NCBI RefSeq assembly: GCF_003515685.1
Contig: NZ_QWEG01000015.1
Location: 1-64,000, forward strand
Direction: 5' to 3'
Source of the DNA: Neobacillus notoginsengisoli
Lineage (GTDB): Bacteria > Bacillota > Bacilli > Bacillales > Cytobacillaceae
Length of the DNA stretch: 64,000 nt
Shown one piece after another: positions 18,756 through 28,235 of this stretch. The notes below the pieces were generated by a model. The model ran no database searches, was not told where the DNA came from, and saw only the letters and a program-made list of their open reading frames with translations. Position 1 is the stretch's first letter, and every line of letters starts with the position of its first letter. The position numbers were made by a program, and so were the translations under genes.

Positions 18756-20162
18756 ATGAATAGTGAAAACAGGAAGGAGCTGGAGCTAGCGATTGGCGAG
18801 ATTACGGAAATCGCGAGCGGCTTCGGCCTTGATTTTTACCCGATGCGTTATGAAATTTGCCCTGCCGATATTATTTATACGTTTGGCGCTTATGGAATGC
18901 CGACTAGGTTCTCGCACTGGAGCTTCGGTAAGCAGTTTCACAAGATGAAACTCCAATATGACCTGGGTCTCAGCAAGATTTATGAACTTGTCATCAATTC
19001 AAATCCTTGCTATGCATTCCTTCTTGACAGCAACAGCCTCATCCAGAATAAACTAATTGTCGCCCATGTCCTTGCACACTGCGACTTTTTCAAAAATAAC
19101 GTCCGTTTCCAAAACACAAAACGGGACATGGTCGAAAGTATGGCTGCAACTGCCGAAAGGGTCCGCAGCTATGAAATCAAGTATGGCAAAAAAGAAGTGG
19201 AAAAGTTATTGGATGCGGTGTTAGCGATTGACGAGCATATCGATCCTTCCTTGATGAGGCCGAAACTTGCCTGGACGCTTGAGGATGAAGAAGAAGAAAG
19301 TCCTGAACCAGCACCAAGTCCATACGATGATTTATGGAAACTAGATCAAAAGCCCGCAGGACCTAAACAGCCTAAGACAAAAAAGTTCCCGCCAAGGCCG
19401 GAAAAGGATCTATTGTTATTTATAGAGACGTACAGCCGTGAACTAGAGCAGTGGCAACGGGATATTCTGACAATGATGCGGGAGGAAATGCTTTATTTTT
19501 GGCCGCAGCTTGAAACAAAAATCATGAACGAAGGCTGGGCATCGTACTGGCATCAGCGGATTATCAGGGAAATGGACCTGACCAGCGCCGAAGCCATTGA
19601 GTTCGCAAAATTAAATGCAGGTGTTGTCCAGCCTTCCAAGACTGGAATCAACCCGTATTACCTCGGAATCAAGATTTTTGAAGATATCGAAGAACGGTAC
19701 AACAACCCAACCGAGGAAATGAAGCGCCGCGGGGTGAAGCCTAATTCCGGCCGGGAAAAGATGTTTGAGGTCAGGGAAATGGATTCGGACATTTCATTCT
19801 TAAGGAATTACCTCACCAAAGACTTAGTCATGCGTGAAGACATGTACTTGTTTCAAAAGCAGGGAAGGGATTACAAAATTGTCGATAAAAAATGGGAGCA
19901 TGTCCGAGACAGACTTGTCAGCATGCGGGTCAATGGCGGCTTCCCGTATATTACTGTCAACGATGGCGATTATTTGAAAAACGGCGAACTTTACTTGAAG
20001 CACTGGTATGAAGGAATTGAACTTGATGTGAAGTATCTCGAGAAAGTGCTGCCGTACATCCGCCAGCTCTGGGGCAGGACCGTCCATATCGAAACCATGA
20101 TTGAAGAAAGGTCGATGCTGTTCACGTATGACAGCAAAGGCGTGCATAGGAAGTATTTATAG
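18756..20162 (+). CDS. spoVR: Stage V sporulation protein R
   Basis: 468 residues, SpoVR family. In B. subtilis spoVR mutants are affected in spore cortex formation; the biochemical activity is unknown. The conserved block [19 protein letters not shown] is present around residue 255, together with [12 protein letters not shown] near residue 50. GGGGGAA precedes the ATG. Monocistronic, ended by a terminator at 20174-20202. Confidence 0.93.
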   Translation: MNSENRKELELAIGEITEIASGFGLDFYPMRYEICPADIIYTFGAYGMPTRFSHWSFGKQFHKMKLQYDLGLSKIYELVINSNPCYAFLLDSNSLIQNKLIVAHVLAHCDFFKNNVRFQNTKRDMVESMAATAERVRSYEIKYGKKEVEKLLDAVLAIDEHIDPSLMRPKLAWTLEDEEEESPEPAPSPYDDLWKLDQKPAGPKQPKTKKFPPRPEKDLLLFIETYSRELEQWQRDILTMMREEMLYFWPQLETKIMNEGWASYWHQRIIREMDLTSAEAIEFAKLNAGVVQPSKTGINPYYLGIKIFEDIEERYNNPTEEMKRRGVKPNSGREKMFEVREMDSDISFLRNYLTKDLVMREDMYLFQKQGRDYKIVDKKWEHVRDRLVSMRVNGGFPYITVNDGDYLKNGELYLKHWYEGIELDVKYLEKVLPYIRQLWGRTVHIETMIEERSMLFTYDSKGVHRKYL

Positions 20163-20173
20163 AGAAGTTTTGG

Positions 20174-20202
20174 GGCAGCGTCTGGGAGATGCTGTCTTTT
20201 TT
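20174..20202 (+). terminator. Terminator after spoVR
   Basis: GGCAGCGTCT pairs, with G-U pairs, with AGATGCTGTC across a GGG loop, followed by T6. Confidence 0.75.
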
Positions 20203-20378
20203 GCGTGACAGCATCTTAGATTTTCGCCCAGTAATTTCCTGTTAACACCACAGTTTGTTGAAGTGGGTTAAAAGTAGTACTTCGTATTTGACCTCAATAT
20301 CATCCCATGTCTAAAGACGGTCTGCGACCTACATGGGCTTTCTCGTTCGGAGAATCTGTAAGTAGATAGTCGCGATTA

Positions 20379-20415
20379 AAAAGAACCAACACCTTTGTGC
20401 TGGTTCTTTTTTTCT
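20379..20415. terminator. Terminator for XRE-cupin gene
   Basis: AAAGAACCA and TGGTTCTTT are perfectly complementary around 20379-20410, with T-runs on both strands. It ends the minus-strand regulator gene. The stretch 20203-20378 holds a further CCCATGT/ACATGGG hairpin (about 20305-20340) and otherwise nothing recognisable. Confidence 0.75.
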
Positions 20416-20476
20416 TGAGCATTAGCCCCACTAATTAGCAAGTAAAGCCGTAAGGTTTTGATTTTACTTTTCACAA

Positions 20477-21016
20477 TTAAAAAATATCGTTTAGCTCGGT
20501 ATCAGTATAGATTGAAATCAATACAATAGCAGATTCATCTGTAATGTTTTTGACAAAATGAGGGACACTTGCATTCCAGCTAAAAGAATCCCCTTTCTCC
20601 AACAATACAGTGTCTTCACCTTGTTCAGCCAATACAGTGCCTTTAAGGACTAAATGGCATTCCTCTCCCTCGTGGGCGTTCGCTTCGCCCATGGATGCTC
20701 CAGGAGGAAATTCAACAATCATCATCCGTAAACCGCCCCTTGATGTAAGATGTTCGATTTTTAGGTTATTGTAGGTTGAATTTCTTCTTTCATCCTTTTT
20801 AACGACCTGCATATGTTCATTCTTCTCAAGTAATAAGTAGGGCATAGGAACATTCAGGAAATTTGCAATGGTTTGCAAAGTGTTAATGGATGGAGAGGTA
20901 TTATTGTTTTCCACGTTACTGATAAATCCTTTTGACAATCCTGTTCCGTCGCTCATTTGTGCGATGGTTAACTTTTTTCTATTCCTTATGGCGCGTATTT
21001 TCGTGCCTAATTCCAA
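20477..21016 (-). CDS. XRE-family regulator with C-terminal cupin domain
   Basis: 179 residues: N-terminal helix-turn-helix (LTIAQMSDGTGLSKGFISNV, about 15-40) and a C-terminal cupin barrel (HEGEECHLVLKGTVLAEQG, GDSFSWNASVPHFVKN). This PuuR/YdcN-like architecture usually represses a neighbouring catabolic or detoxification operon and senses a small molecule through the cupin. It is divergent from the hydrolase-DoxX pair with a 244-bp gap, so those genes are the probable targets (inference). Confidence 0.88.
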   Translation of the reverse strand: MELGTKIRAIRNRKKLTIAQMSDGTGLSKGFISNVENNNTSPSINTLQTIANFLNVPMPYLLLEKNEHMQVVKKDERRNSTYNNLKIEHLTSRGGLRMMIVEFPPGASMGEANAHEGEECHLVLKGTVLAEQGEDTVLLEKGDSFSWNASVPHFVKNITDESAIVLISIYTDTELNDIF

Positions 21017-21260
21017 TTATGTTCACCTCGTAAGTTTCTTAATAAAAAACTTAATTCTATATTAGCAAAAAAGGTATTGACATTCCACTTTGATTTTGTT
21101 ACCTTATATACATATTTTATTCATATTTGAAAACATTACTCCTCTAGAGGGGTTTTGTTTTTTGGAAATGAGTTTTCCAATATGAACATTTTATTTTTAT
21201 AACGATTATTAGAGAAGAGGGGAAATATAGATTTGATAGCCATTAGAAAGGAGAACAGAT

Positions 21261-21902
21261 ATGAATTCACCCATGGTGTATGAAATGCAACGCCCTAAAC
21301 AAGAAAATCCAAATAAGTTGTATCCTGCTATCTTTGTTATGCACGGAATTGGATCTAATGAGCAAAACATGCTTTCTTTGGTAAAGGGGCTTGAAGAAGA
21401 CTTCATTATTTTCAGTATCCGAGGCCATTTGAAGCAACCACCAGGTTTCTCCTACTTTACAATTGAGGGATATGGGAAACCACATAGGGAAGTATTTGAT
21501 GATGCAGTCAAAAAAATATCCGATTTTATTCACTATGCAAGCGAGCGATATCCGATAGATAAAAGGAATTTATACCTTTTAGGGTTCAGCCAAGGGGCAA
21601 TCCTTTCCATGACATTGGCACTTTCTCTAGGTAACAGCATAAAGGGGATTGTAGCTTTGAACGGATATATTCCACAGTTTGTAAAGGACGAATATGATGT
21701 TCAATCATTAGATCATTTATCCGCATTCGTCTCACACGGAGAAACGGATCGTGTTTTCCCTATTGACTGGGGTTTTGCCAATAACGAATACCTCCGAAGT
21801 CTCGGAGCATCAGTGACATTTAAGGTCTATCCAGGAGGCCATACGGTTTCAATGGAAAATTACAATGACTATGTTAAATGGCTCTTGGACTCATTGAATT
21901 AA
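21261..21902 (+). CDS. Alpha/beta hydrolase (phospholipase/carboxylesterase family)
   Basis: 213 residues. Catalytic triad Ser110 (GFSQG), Asp163 (GETDRVFP) and His194 (PGGHTVS). The family includes B. subtilis MhqD, induced by hydroquinones and catechol. AAGGAGA precedes ATG 21261. It is followed 51 nt later by a DoxX gene, another Mhq/Cat regulon-type family, suggesting a quinone or electrophile detoxification pair. Substrate unknown. Confidence 0.85.
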   Translation: MNSPMVYEMQRPKQENPNKLYPAIFVMHGIGSNEQNMLSLVKGLEEDFIIFSIRGHLKQPPGFSYFTIEGYGKPHREVFDDAVKKISDFIHYASERYPIDKRNLYLLGFSQGAILSMTLALSLGNSIKGIVALNGYIPQFVKDEYDVQSLDHLSAFVSHGETDRVFPIDWGFANNEYLRSLGASVTFKVYPGGHTVSMENYNDYVKWLLDSLN

Positions 21903-21953
21903 AAAAACGATAATTAGGACAAATATAAAGAAATCTATTGGAGGATTAGAAAA

Positions 21954-22385
21954 ATGATAAACAAATTTGATGCAAGTGTACTTTTATTACGTGTTTTTCT
22001 TGGCATAAGCTTTTTTATACATGGGTTTTCTAAATACCAGGGTGGGATTGAGAATACAGCTGGATGGTTTGCAAGTATAGGATTGCCAGGGAATTTAGCA
22101 TATGTAGCCGCAACCACAGAATTAGTTGGAGGAGTTTTCTTGATACTTGGATTAGGAACAAGGGTTGTATCAGTTCTATTGGCAATTATTATGGTTGGCG
22201 CAATTGTAAAGGTGAAATTGGCAGCTGGCTTTTTAGGAAACGGACAGATGGCTGGCTATGAATTGGACCTCGCATTCCTTGTAATGGCGGTTTTCCTGAC
22301 AATCAATGGCAGCAAGCTGTTTTCAATTGACCAACTCCTTTCAGATAAAAAAGAAGTTGCTAAAAATTCTTCCAAAGCAGCATAA
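21954..22385 (+). CDS. DoxX family membrane protein
   Basis: 143 residues, four predicted helices, DoxX family (RVFLGISFFIHGFSKYQGG and ATTELVGGVFLILGLGTR). B. subtilis relatives MhqP and CatD act in quinone and catechol resistance. TGGAGGA precedes the ATG. Second gene of the pair with the hydrolase; a terminator follows at 22400-22434. Confidence 0.87.
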   Translation: MINKFDASVLLLRVFLGISFFIHGFSKYQGGIENTAGWFASIGLPGNLAYVAATTELVGGVFLILGLGTRVVSVLLAIIMVGAIVKVKLAAGFLGNGQMAGYELDLAFLVMAVFLTINGSKLFSIDQLLSDKKEVAKNSSKAA

Positions 22386-22399
22386 TTGTAAATAAGAAA

Positions 22400-22434
22400 A
22401 TGGGGAATGGCAATAAAAGCCAATCCCCATTTTT
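22400..22434 (+). terminator. Terminator after doxX
   Basis: AATGGGGAATGG and CCAATCCCCATT form a stem followed by T5. It marks the leftmost possible limit of the TnpB-like element. Confidence 0.8.
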
Positions 22435-22610
22435 GTGCCTATAAGGCTAGCCTGTTGCACTACGTCAATGAACTTTTACTCTTACAGACTCTCCGAAAGG
22501 GAAAGCCCACTTCTTCAGGGGTGGGATGGGAGTGAGGCCGGGTATTGGAATTTGATTCAACAGCTTTTCCGGAGGCATCATAATCTTTTATCATCCAAAC
22601 AGGCTATTTT

Positions 22611-22639
22611 TTGTCTCTTTGCTTCAGCTATAGTATAAT
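22611..22639 (+). promoter_or_regulatory. Promoter of the TnpB-like gene
   Basis: TTGTCT (22611-22616), 17-bp spacer, TATAAT (22634-22639). Because this lies inside the longest open frame, it supports the internal start at 22677. Confidence 0.65.
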
Positions 22640-22676
22640 AAACACAAGAACGTATGTTTGTTTGGGGGTGTTTGAG

Positions 22677-24245
22677 ATGACCATTCCACGCTCACCCAGC
22701 TTTGTTCTCACCTTGGAGCTTGACAGCCACCACCGCTTGTTTTCCGTTGCCGACAAAGAATTGGAAATCCTCCGTGTCCTCTACAACACCGTCCTTGGCA
22801 ACTATCTGAAGCTGGAAAACCAGATGAAACGGCTGAAGGAATATAAAAGATGGATCCGGCAGCTGAAGGGAATCAAAAGGAAACTAGCACGTGACGAAGC
22901 AAACCCCTTTCTGCAAAACGAGCTGAAATGCGTCCGGGAAAAACTCAACGACTTAAGGAATCAATACCAGCTTACAGAATATGCCTCCCATGCTTGGATA
23001 AAGAGCATCCGTAAGCATTTCGGGGACAGGGTAAACGCGGCTGTCTCCCAAAAAACCGCTTCCCGCGCTTGGCTTGCCTTCAGGAAGAAACTGTACGGGC
23101 AGGCAAAGAAGGTCATGTTCCTCCGAAAAGGGGAAATGGCGAGCTTCGAAGGAAAAACCAACACCACAGGCTGGCGGTATGTCAATCAGCATCTCATCTA
23201 TAAGGATATGTCCACCCCGTTGAAGCGGAAGGGGAATGACAGCTTTGTATCCGAAATCCTCACCCATATCGAGAAGAAAACCCCATTCACCTATACTATC
23301 AAGAAAAAAGGGGAAACCCAAACCATCACCGATTTTTATCATGTCAAATACGTCCGGATTGTGAGGAAAGTCATCCGTGGGAACGTGCGTTTCTTCGCCG
23401 ACCTGGTCATCTCGGGCTTCCCCATGTCAAAAGGCAGGGAGCTTGGGAAAGGAAGAGTAGGGCTTGATATCGGCACGGCGACCCTCGCTGTTTCCTCCCT
23501 GAAAAAAGTGGCCCTCTTCAACCTGGCAGAAGAGATGAAGGAGCTGGCGAAAGTCATCAGACTGACCCAGAGAAGGATGGACCGTTCCAAACGTGCGATG
23601 AACCCCGGTAACTATCACGAAAACGGCACGGTGAAAAAAGGAAGAAAAGAGTGGCAGTTATCCAACCGCTATCGAAAACAACGGGCAAGGGTAAGGGATT
23701 TGAACCGCAGGCAGGCCGCCATCCGGAAACTCTCACACCTGAGGCTTGCGAACACCCTGCTTCCGCTCGGTGATGCGTACTTCATTGAAACCATGCACTT
23801 CAAAGCCCTGCAAAAAAGGGCAAGGGAAACAAAGGTCTCCGAAAAAACAGGTAAAGTTGCCAGGAAGAAACGGTTTGGCAAGACCATTGGCCACAGGGCA
23901 CCCGCTATGTTTGTCAGCATACTTGAACAGAAGGTGAAGAGCCTAGGCGGGAGTTTCAAAAAGGTGAACACCCAAACATTCAAAGCAAGCCAGTACTGCC
24001 ATGTCCGGAACAGCTTCACGAAAAAACCACTGTCAGAACGATGGCATGTAATTGATGATGAGACAAAGGTCCAAAGGGATCTGTACTCAGCCTTTTTGTT
24101 GATGAACGCAAATTCTTTAGGAGCAAAAGCTAAAAGGGATACATGCCTGGAGACCTTTCCACTGTTCAAGAGCCTCCACGACCAGGAAATCAATACAATC
24201 AAAAAAGAGAAAAGAAGGATCTTCAATTCCGGAATTAAACTGTAA
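22677..24245 (+). CDS. TnpB-like RuvC endonuclease, zinc ribbon lost
   Basis: 522 residues from ATG 22677 (GGGGGTG 7 nt upstream), larger than usual TnpB (~370-400). The long basic N-terminal part is helical and coiled. The split RuvC domain is intact: Asp264 (VGLDIGTATLAVS), Glu371 (YFIETMHFKAL) and Asp468 (QRDLYSAFLL). Where TnpB has CxxC-x(n)-CxxC between RuvC-II and III, this protein keeps only Cys441 (KASQYCHVRNS), so the zinc ribbon is degenerate. It matches proteins usually named TnpB-related accessory protein. An active RNA-guided nuclease is plausible from the catalytic triad; the TnpB relationship is sure, activity is inferred. Confidence 0.85.
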   Translation: MTIPRSPSFVLTLELDSHHRLFSVADKELEILRVLYNTVLGNYLKLENQMKRLKEYKRWIRQLKGIKRKLARDEANPFLQNELKCVREKLNDLRNQYQLTEYASHAWIKSIRKHFGDRVNAAVSQKTASRAWLAFRKKLYGQAKKVMFLRKGEMASFEGKTNTTGWRYVNQHLIYKDMSTPLKRKGNDSFVSEILTHIEKKTPFTYTIKKKGETQTITDFYHVKYVRIVRKVIRGNVRFFADLVISGFPMSKGRELGKGRVGLDIGTATLAVSSLKKVALFNLAEEMKELAKVIRLTQRRMDRSKRAMNPGNYHENGTVKKGRKEWQLSNRYRKQRARVRDLNRRQAAIRKLSHLRLANTLLPLGDAYFIETMHFKALQKRARETKVSEKTGKVARKKRFGKTIGHRAPAMFVSILEQKVKSLGGSFKKVNTQTFKASQYCHVRNSFTKKPLSERWHVIDDETKVQRDLYSAFLLMNANSLGAKAKRDTCLETFPLFKSLHDQEINTIKKEKRRIFNSGIKL

Positions 24246-24470
24246 TGAAAATCCCTGATAGGCGGTGTGATGCCACCGGGCTTGCGAAAGCCAAAAGATA
24301 CGGCCGTTAATGGCAGCAGGGGCTGCTTTGGCCGTGAAAGTCCTGAAGGAAATTGTCCCAGTGTCCTGGCCCTAGATGCCGAGCGTATCAAGATGCGTAC
24401 TGTGGCTGCCGGCAAGGAGGAAGAAGGCAATGGATTCAGAACCCCACAGCTTTAGCTGTGGGAGTATCAG
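24246..24470 (+). ncRNA. Candidate omega/reRNA scaffold of the TnpB-like element
   Basis: About 220 non-coding nt between the tnpB-like stop and the right-end hairpin, rich in GC and self-complementary patches (GGCGGTG...CACCGGGC near 24260, GGCCGT...GGCCGTG near 24302-24338). In TnpB systems the guide RNA covers the 3' end of the gene and the right end, with the guide taken from sequence just outside. Here the guide would begin at about 24470 (AGCCATGAGG...). Transcription is not shown. Confidence 0.4.
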
Positions 24471-24539
24471 AGCCATGAGGTCTAAGGAATTGCTTTCCCT
24501 TCGTCATGTTCCCTCATATAATAAAGATGAGGTGATTAT

Positions 24540-24911
24540 ATGTGCGTCTCAAACGATAGCTACAACCTTAGGGTGTCCCCTGTGATAAATAAAATAGTGA
24601 ACGAATCCATTTACCATGTGGCAGGTCTTGAAATAAGCGGTGGAACTGTTTTGGAAATTAATCCGGGAGCCATTCAAACCCTAAAGCAAACAGACATAAT
24701 CAAAAATGTTCTTTTAAAAGATAAGGCGGAAGTGGTATATGCCGTTGAACCTGATTCAACTGGTTTGAAATTTGCCAATGGCCAAATATCATATGAAGAA
24801 TATAAGAGGATTAAGAAAAAAGCGGATAGACTAAGTTTTGTTTTATTCTGCGGGATTGTCGCTTTTCTTTTTGCAACGGGATTTCTGTTTATGAGGTTGT
24901 ATCTAACGTAA
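24540..24911 (+). CDS. Small C-terminally anchored membrane protein, unknown
   Basis: 123 residues. A soluble N-terminal part (about 1-95) and one hydrophobic segment near 98-119 (LSFVLFCGIVAFLFATGFLF) give a tail-anchored topology. GAGGTG lies 7 nt before ATG 24540, and TATAAT-like bases at 24517-24522 could be a -10. No family recognised. It stands between the TnpB-like element and the ars operon and has its own terminator at about 24949-24975. Confidence 0.65.
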   Translation: MCVSNDSYNLRVSPVINKIVNESIYHVAGLEISGGTVLEINPGAIQTLKQTDIIKNVLLKDKAEVVYAVEPDSTGLKFANGQISYEEYKRIKKKADRLSFVLFCGIVAFLFATGFLFMRLYLT

Positions 24912-24948
24912 GAAAAAAGTGCTTGATTAAAAGTAGCGGTCAGGGCAG

Positions 24949-24975
24949 CATCAGAGTGATGTTGTCTTTTTTTTT
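24949..24975 (+). terminator. Terminator after 123-residue gene
   Basis: GGCAGCATCA pairs with TGATGTTGTC across GAG, followed by a run of T. Confidence 0.75.
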
Positions 24976-25034
24976 GTGACATATATAAGTAAATTGTTAT
25001 ATGCTTATTTAGTGATTTGTTGGAGGTGGAAGGA

Positions 25035-25379
25035 TTGGCCAAAACTTTGATTGAGATTGAAAATGGGGCATGGGTGCTAAAGCTGCTTGGAGACAAAACC
25101 CGCTTAACAATGATCATGCTGCTGGATAGCCATGACTGCTGTGTTTGCGAATTTACCGCTATGTTCAATATGAGTCAACCGGCGGTCAGCCAGCATCTTC
25201 GCAAGCTGAAAGATTCAGGGCTTGTCGGGGAAACTAGGAGGGGGCAATGGATCAATTACTCTTTAAATAAACAAAGTGTCTATTACCCTCTCGTACAAGA
25301 CATCTTAGAACATTTCCCTAATCAGGATGGAAAATTAAAGGAGCTTGAGGAAAAAGGACTTCGTATTTCATGTGAATAA
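25035..25379 (+). CDS. arsR: ArsR-family metalloregulator of the arsBC operon
   Basis: 114 residues from TTG 25035 (GGAGGTG 6 nt upstream). Winged helix with recognition helix [13 protein letters not shown] and a cysteine cluster DCCVCEF (Cys35, Cys36, Cys38) just before it, the metalloid-binding position of ArsR/SmtB repressors. First gene of arsR-arsB-arsC; it would repress its own operon until arsenite or antimonite binds. Confidence 0.92.
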   Translation: MAKTLIEIENGAWVLKLLGDKTRLTMIMLLDSHDCCVCEFTAMFNMSQPAVSQHLRKLKDSGLVGETRRGQWINYSLNKQSVYYPLVQDILEHFPNQDGKLKELEEKGLRISCE

Positions 25380-25393
25380 TTGGAGGTAGGATT

Positions 25394-26692
25394 TTGGTTT
25401 CAACAATATTGGCGTCATTCATATTTTTACTTACTCTAGTATTAGTTATTTGGCAGCCTGGAAAGTTGTCCATTGGCTGGTCGGCATGTGGTGGGGCGAT
25501 AGTGGCTCTCCTTGTCGGGGTGGTTGACTTCGCCGATGTCATCGATGTGACTCAGATTGTGTGGAATGCCACTTTCTCGTTTATCGCGATCATCATTATT
25601 TCACTTATTTTAGATGAGATTGGCTTCTTTGAATGGGCGGCGTTGCATATGGCAAGGGCGGCCAAGGGAAACGGCGTCAAGATGTTTATTTTTATTTGTA
25701 TACTTGGAGCTCTTGTAGCAGCATTGTTCGCAAACGATGGGGCTGCGCTGATCCTCACCCCCATTGTGCTTGCGATGGTCAGAAACTTGAAATTCCAGGA
25801 GAAAATGGTGTTCCCTTTCATTATTGCGAGCGGATTCATTGCGGACACGACATCCTTGCCTCTGGTGGTAAGCAACCTTGTAAATATCGTATCTGCCGAC
25901 TTTTTTGGCATAGGGTTTAATGAATTTGCCTCCAGGATGGTTGTGCCCAACCTGTTCTCGCTCGTGGCCAGCATCGTTGTTCTTTATCTTTACTTTAGAA
26001 AGAACATTCCCCGGCAATATAATCTTGGCCAGTTAAAGGAGCCGGTGGAGGCAATCCGGGACGGGAAGATGTTCCGCTTATCTTGGATTGTGTTAGCGGT
26101 ATTGCTCGGCGGTTACTTTATTAGTGAATTGTTTCATATCCCGGTTTCTATTATTGCAGGCATTGTTGCACTCTTCTTCTTGTTCATGGGACGGAGAAGT
26201 CCAGCAGTGAATACGAAAGCTGTTGTAAAAGGTGCGCCGTGGGCGATTGTGTTCTTTTCCATCGGAATGTATGTTGTGGTGTATGGCTTAAGGAACGCAG
26301 GATTGACAAATGTTTTGGCTGACTTGATACAATGGACAGCGGACCACGGGTTGTTCGCTGCTACAATCGGAATGGGCTTTATCGCGGCCATTCTTTCGTC
26401 CATCATGAATAACATGCCTACGGTTATGATAGACGCCCTTGCGATAGCCGATACAGATACAACAGGGGTTATAAAGGAAGCCTTGATTTATGCCAACGTA
26501 ATTGGTTCAGACCTCGGACCAAAAATTACACCAATTGGTTCGCTTGCTACTCTGTTATGGCTGCATGTTTTATCCCTTAAAGGAGTTAAGATATCGTGGG
26601 GAACTTATTTTAAAACAGGAATTGTTTTGACCATTCCAACCTTATTCATAACATTAGCAGGGCTTTATATTTGGCTGTCCATCATTTCATAA
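25394..26692 (+). CDS. arsB: Arsenite efflux permease ArsB
   Basis: 432 residues, about 12 helices, ArsB/NhaD ion-transporter superfamily. Conserved stretches include [19 protein letters not shown] and [17 protein letters not shown]. Extrudes arsenite or antimonite. Starts at TTG 25394, with GGAGGT 6 nt upstream, 14 nt after arsR. Confidence 0.93.
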   Translation: MVSTILASFIFLLTLVLVIWQPGKLSIGWSACGGAIVALLVGVVDFADVIDVTQIVWNATFSFIAIIIISLILDEIGFFEWAALHMARAAKGNGVKMFIFICILGALVAALFANDGAALILTPIVLAMVRNLKFQEKMVFPFIIASGFIADTTSLPLVVSNLVNIVSADFFGIGFNEFASRMVVPNLFSLVASIVVLYLYFRKNIPRQYNLGQLKEPVEAIRDGKMFRLSWIVLAVLLGGYFISELFHIPVSIIAGIVALFFLFMGRRSPAVNTKAVVKGAPWAIVFFSIGMYVVVYGLRNAGLTNVLADLIQWTADHGLFAATIGMGFIAAILSSIMNNMPTVMIDALAIADTDTTGVIKEALIYANVIGSDLGPKITPIGSLATLLWLHVLSLKGVKISWGTYFKTGIVLTIPTLFITLAGLYIWLSIIS

Positions 26693-26720
26693 TATTTTTC
26701 TTAGAAGGGAGTCGTCAATT

Positions 26721-27140
26721 ATGTCTAAAAAAACATTATACTTTTTATGTACAGGCAACTCGTGCCGCAGTCAGATGGCTGAAGGATGGGGGAAGCAAAT
26801 TCTAGGGGAGGAGTGGGAAGTAAAGAGTGCTGGCATTGAAGCCCACGGTGTGAATCCTACTGCAATAAAAGCAATGAAGGAAGCTGGAGTCGATATTACC
26901 AACCAGACTTCAGATATCATTGATCCCGAAGTTCTACATAATGCGGATTTTGTGGTTACACTTTGCGGAGATGCGGCTGATAAATGCCCGGTCACCCCTA
27001 AACATGTGAAACGTGAGCACTGGGGATTTGATGACCCTGCAAAAGCTGAGGGAACAGATGGAGAGAAGTGGGCTTTTTTCCAGCGGGTTCGGGATGAAAT
27101 CCGTGACCGTATCAAAAGGTTCGCTGAAACCGGTGAGTAG
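26721..27140 (+). CDS. arsC: Arsenate reductase, thioredoxin-coupled
   Basis: 139 residues of the low-molecular-weight phosphatase-fold ArsC class: P-loop CTGNSCRSQ (Cys10, Cys15) and the redox pair Cys82/Cys89 ([11 protein letters not shown]), the same positions as B. subtilis ArsC. Reduces arsenate to arsenite for export by ArsB. Third gene of the operon; a T-poor hairpin (CCAAGAGACG...CTCTTGG) follows. Confidence 0.95.
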   Translation: MSKKTLYFLCTGNSCRSQMAEGWGKQILGEEWEVKSAGIEAHGVNPTAIKAMKEAGVDITNQTSDIIDPEVLHNADFVVTLCGDAADKCPVTPKHVKREHWGFDDPAKAEGTDGEKWAFFQRVRDEIRDRIKRFAETGE

Positions 27141-27192
27141 TAATCCAGAAAGCCAAGAGACGTTCTCTTGGCTTTCGCTTCAATTTAATATA

Positions 27193-27327
27193 CTAATTCT
27201 TCTCGGCTGAACAGCATACCGGTTGTTCAGGCTCCTTACAGCAGTCCGTCTTTTCTTCCTTTACTTCCTCAATTTTCACATGACAACAGCTTGATTCTTT
27301 GCCGGTTTTCTTGAAAGAATTAAACAT
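27193..27327 (-). CDS. Cysteine-pair-rich 44-residue peptide
   Basis: Starts at ATG 27327 after GGAGGAGG. Three Cys-Cys pairs (SSCCHVK, TDCCKE, PVCCSAEK) in a charged, soluble peptide with no membrane segment. It is on the strand of arsP, 26 nt after it, so it is probably the last gene of the arsR-peptide-arsP operon. Vicinal cysteines suit trivalent arsenic, so a metallochaperone or scavenger role is suggested but not shown. No named family recognised. Confidence 0.75.
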   Translation of the reverse strand: MFNSFKKTGKESSCCHVKIEEVKEEKTDCCKEPEQPVCCSAEKN

Positions 27328-27353
27328 TCCAATCCTCCTCCGATTTTACTGTT

Positions 27354-28220
27354 TTAGATAAGGTAAAAGATAAAGCCAGAAATAGTGGACATTGCGACAA
27401 CGGACAACACGAACATCACAACAAGTTCTTTCTTAAAGATTGACTTTAGAAGAATCACTTCTGGCAGGCTCGCTCCAGCAGAACTGATGAGCATGGCCAT
27501 CACCGGTCCCAATGCCATCCCCTTCATAATCAGGATTTGAGAAATAGGGATCATGCTGGAAAGCCTAATGTACAATGGAATGCCGACTATGGCAGCCAAG
27601 GGGATAAGCCACCAGTTATCCCTTCCAAAGACAGAGGAAATAAATTCGGTTGGAACCAATCCGTGAATGACGGCACCGATGGCAGCCCCTATTACAAGAT
27701 AAGGGTATACACTTTTCATAAGGTCTAATGTTTCTTGCGCAGCTAATTTTAGATTGAACTTCTTTGAGTTTTCCTCATAACCTGACATAACCACATTTTT
27801 CACATATTTTTCGGCACCCATGAACTCAAGGACAAAGCCGATAATAATAGAAAGGAAAGAGGTCAAAACAGTATAAATGACGCTCACCTTCCAGCCTAGA
27901 ACAACTCCCATTATGGTTAAAATGGTCGGATCCAAGACGGGCGATGAAAATAAAAAGACCATCACAATTCCAAACGGCAATTTCCTTTTCAGCATATTGA
28001 CAACAACAGGAATCGTTGAGCAAGAACAAAAGGGAGTAATGAATGCGAATAGAACGGCGAACATAGCCCCGATGAATTTGTTTTTTCCAGCCAGCTTTTT
28101 CTCAATCTTTTCATAGGGGATAACCCCTTGCAAAAGACTGATGGCAAAAGAGATGACAATAAACAATAGAGTTAATTCAGCAGCGATAGACAAAAAACTT
28201 TTTAACATATCAATCCACAT
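27354..28220 (-). CDS. arsP: ArsP-type permease (organoarsenical efflux)
   Basis: 288 residues from ATG 28220 (GGGGGATTGCGT upstream; a TTG at 28226 is too close to the ribosome site). Eight or so helices, DUF318/ArsP_1 family with the hallmark TPFCSCSTIPVVV (Cys65, Cys67). Characterised ArsP proteins export trivalent methyl- or aromatic arsenicals. The operon with an ArsR-family gene and Cys-rich peptides supports that role here. Confidence 0.87.
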   Translation of the reverse strand: MWIDMLKSFLSIAAELTLLFIVISFAISLLQGVIPYEKIEKKLAGKNKFIGAMFAVLFAFITPFCSCSTIPVVVNMLKRKLPFGIVMVFLFSSPVLDPTILTIMGVVLGWKVSVIYTVLTSFLSIIIGFVLEFMGAEKYVKNVVMSGYEENSKKFNLKLAAQETLDLMKSVYPYLVIGAAIGAVIHGLVPTEFISSVFGRDNWWLIPLAAIVGIPLYIRLSSMIPISQILIMKGMALGPVMAMLISSAGASLPEVILLKSIFKKELVVMFVLSVVAMSTISGFIFYLI

Positions 28221-28235
28221 ACGCAATCCCCCACT

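Larger units (their letters stand above)
22435..24470 (+). mobile_element. TnpB-like element of IS200/IS605 type (no TnpA)
   Basis: Contains a tnpB-like gene flanked by hairpin-bearing ends. The right end has CCCACAGC-TTTA-GCTGTGGG (24443-24462) followed by GAGTATCA, the pattern of IS200/IS605 right ends (hairpin with TTTA loop, then GAGnnTCA). The left end carries a CCCAC...GTGGG hairpin near 22508-22530. No tyrosine transposase TnpA is present, so the element would be mobilised in trans or be immobile. The left boundary is not fixed; the right one is set by analogy. Confidence 0.6.

Noticed and set aside
22611-22676. TTG start giving a 544-residue TnpB-like protein
   Set aside because: The extra 22 codons overlap a good SigA promoter, and the TTG is its -35 box; ATG 22677 has the ribosome site.
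23669-24430. 253-residue minus-strand open frame
   Set aside because: Antisense to the TnpB-like gene with no coding features or ribosome site.
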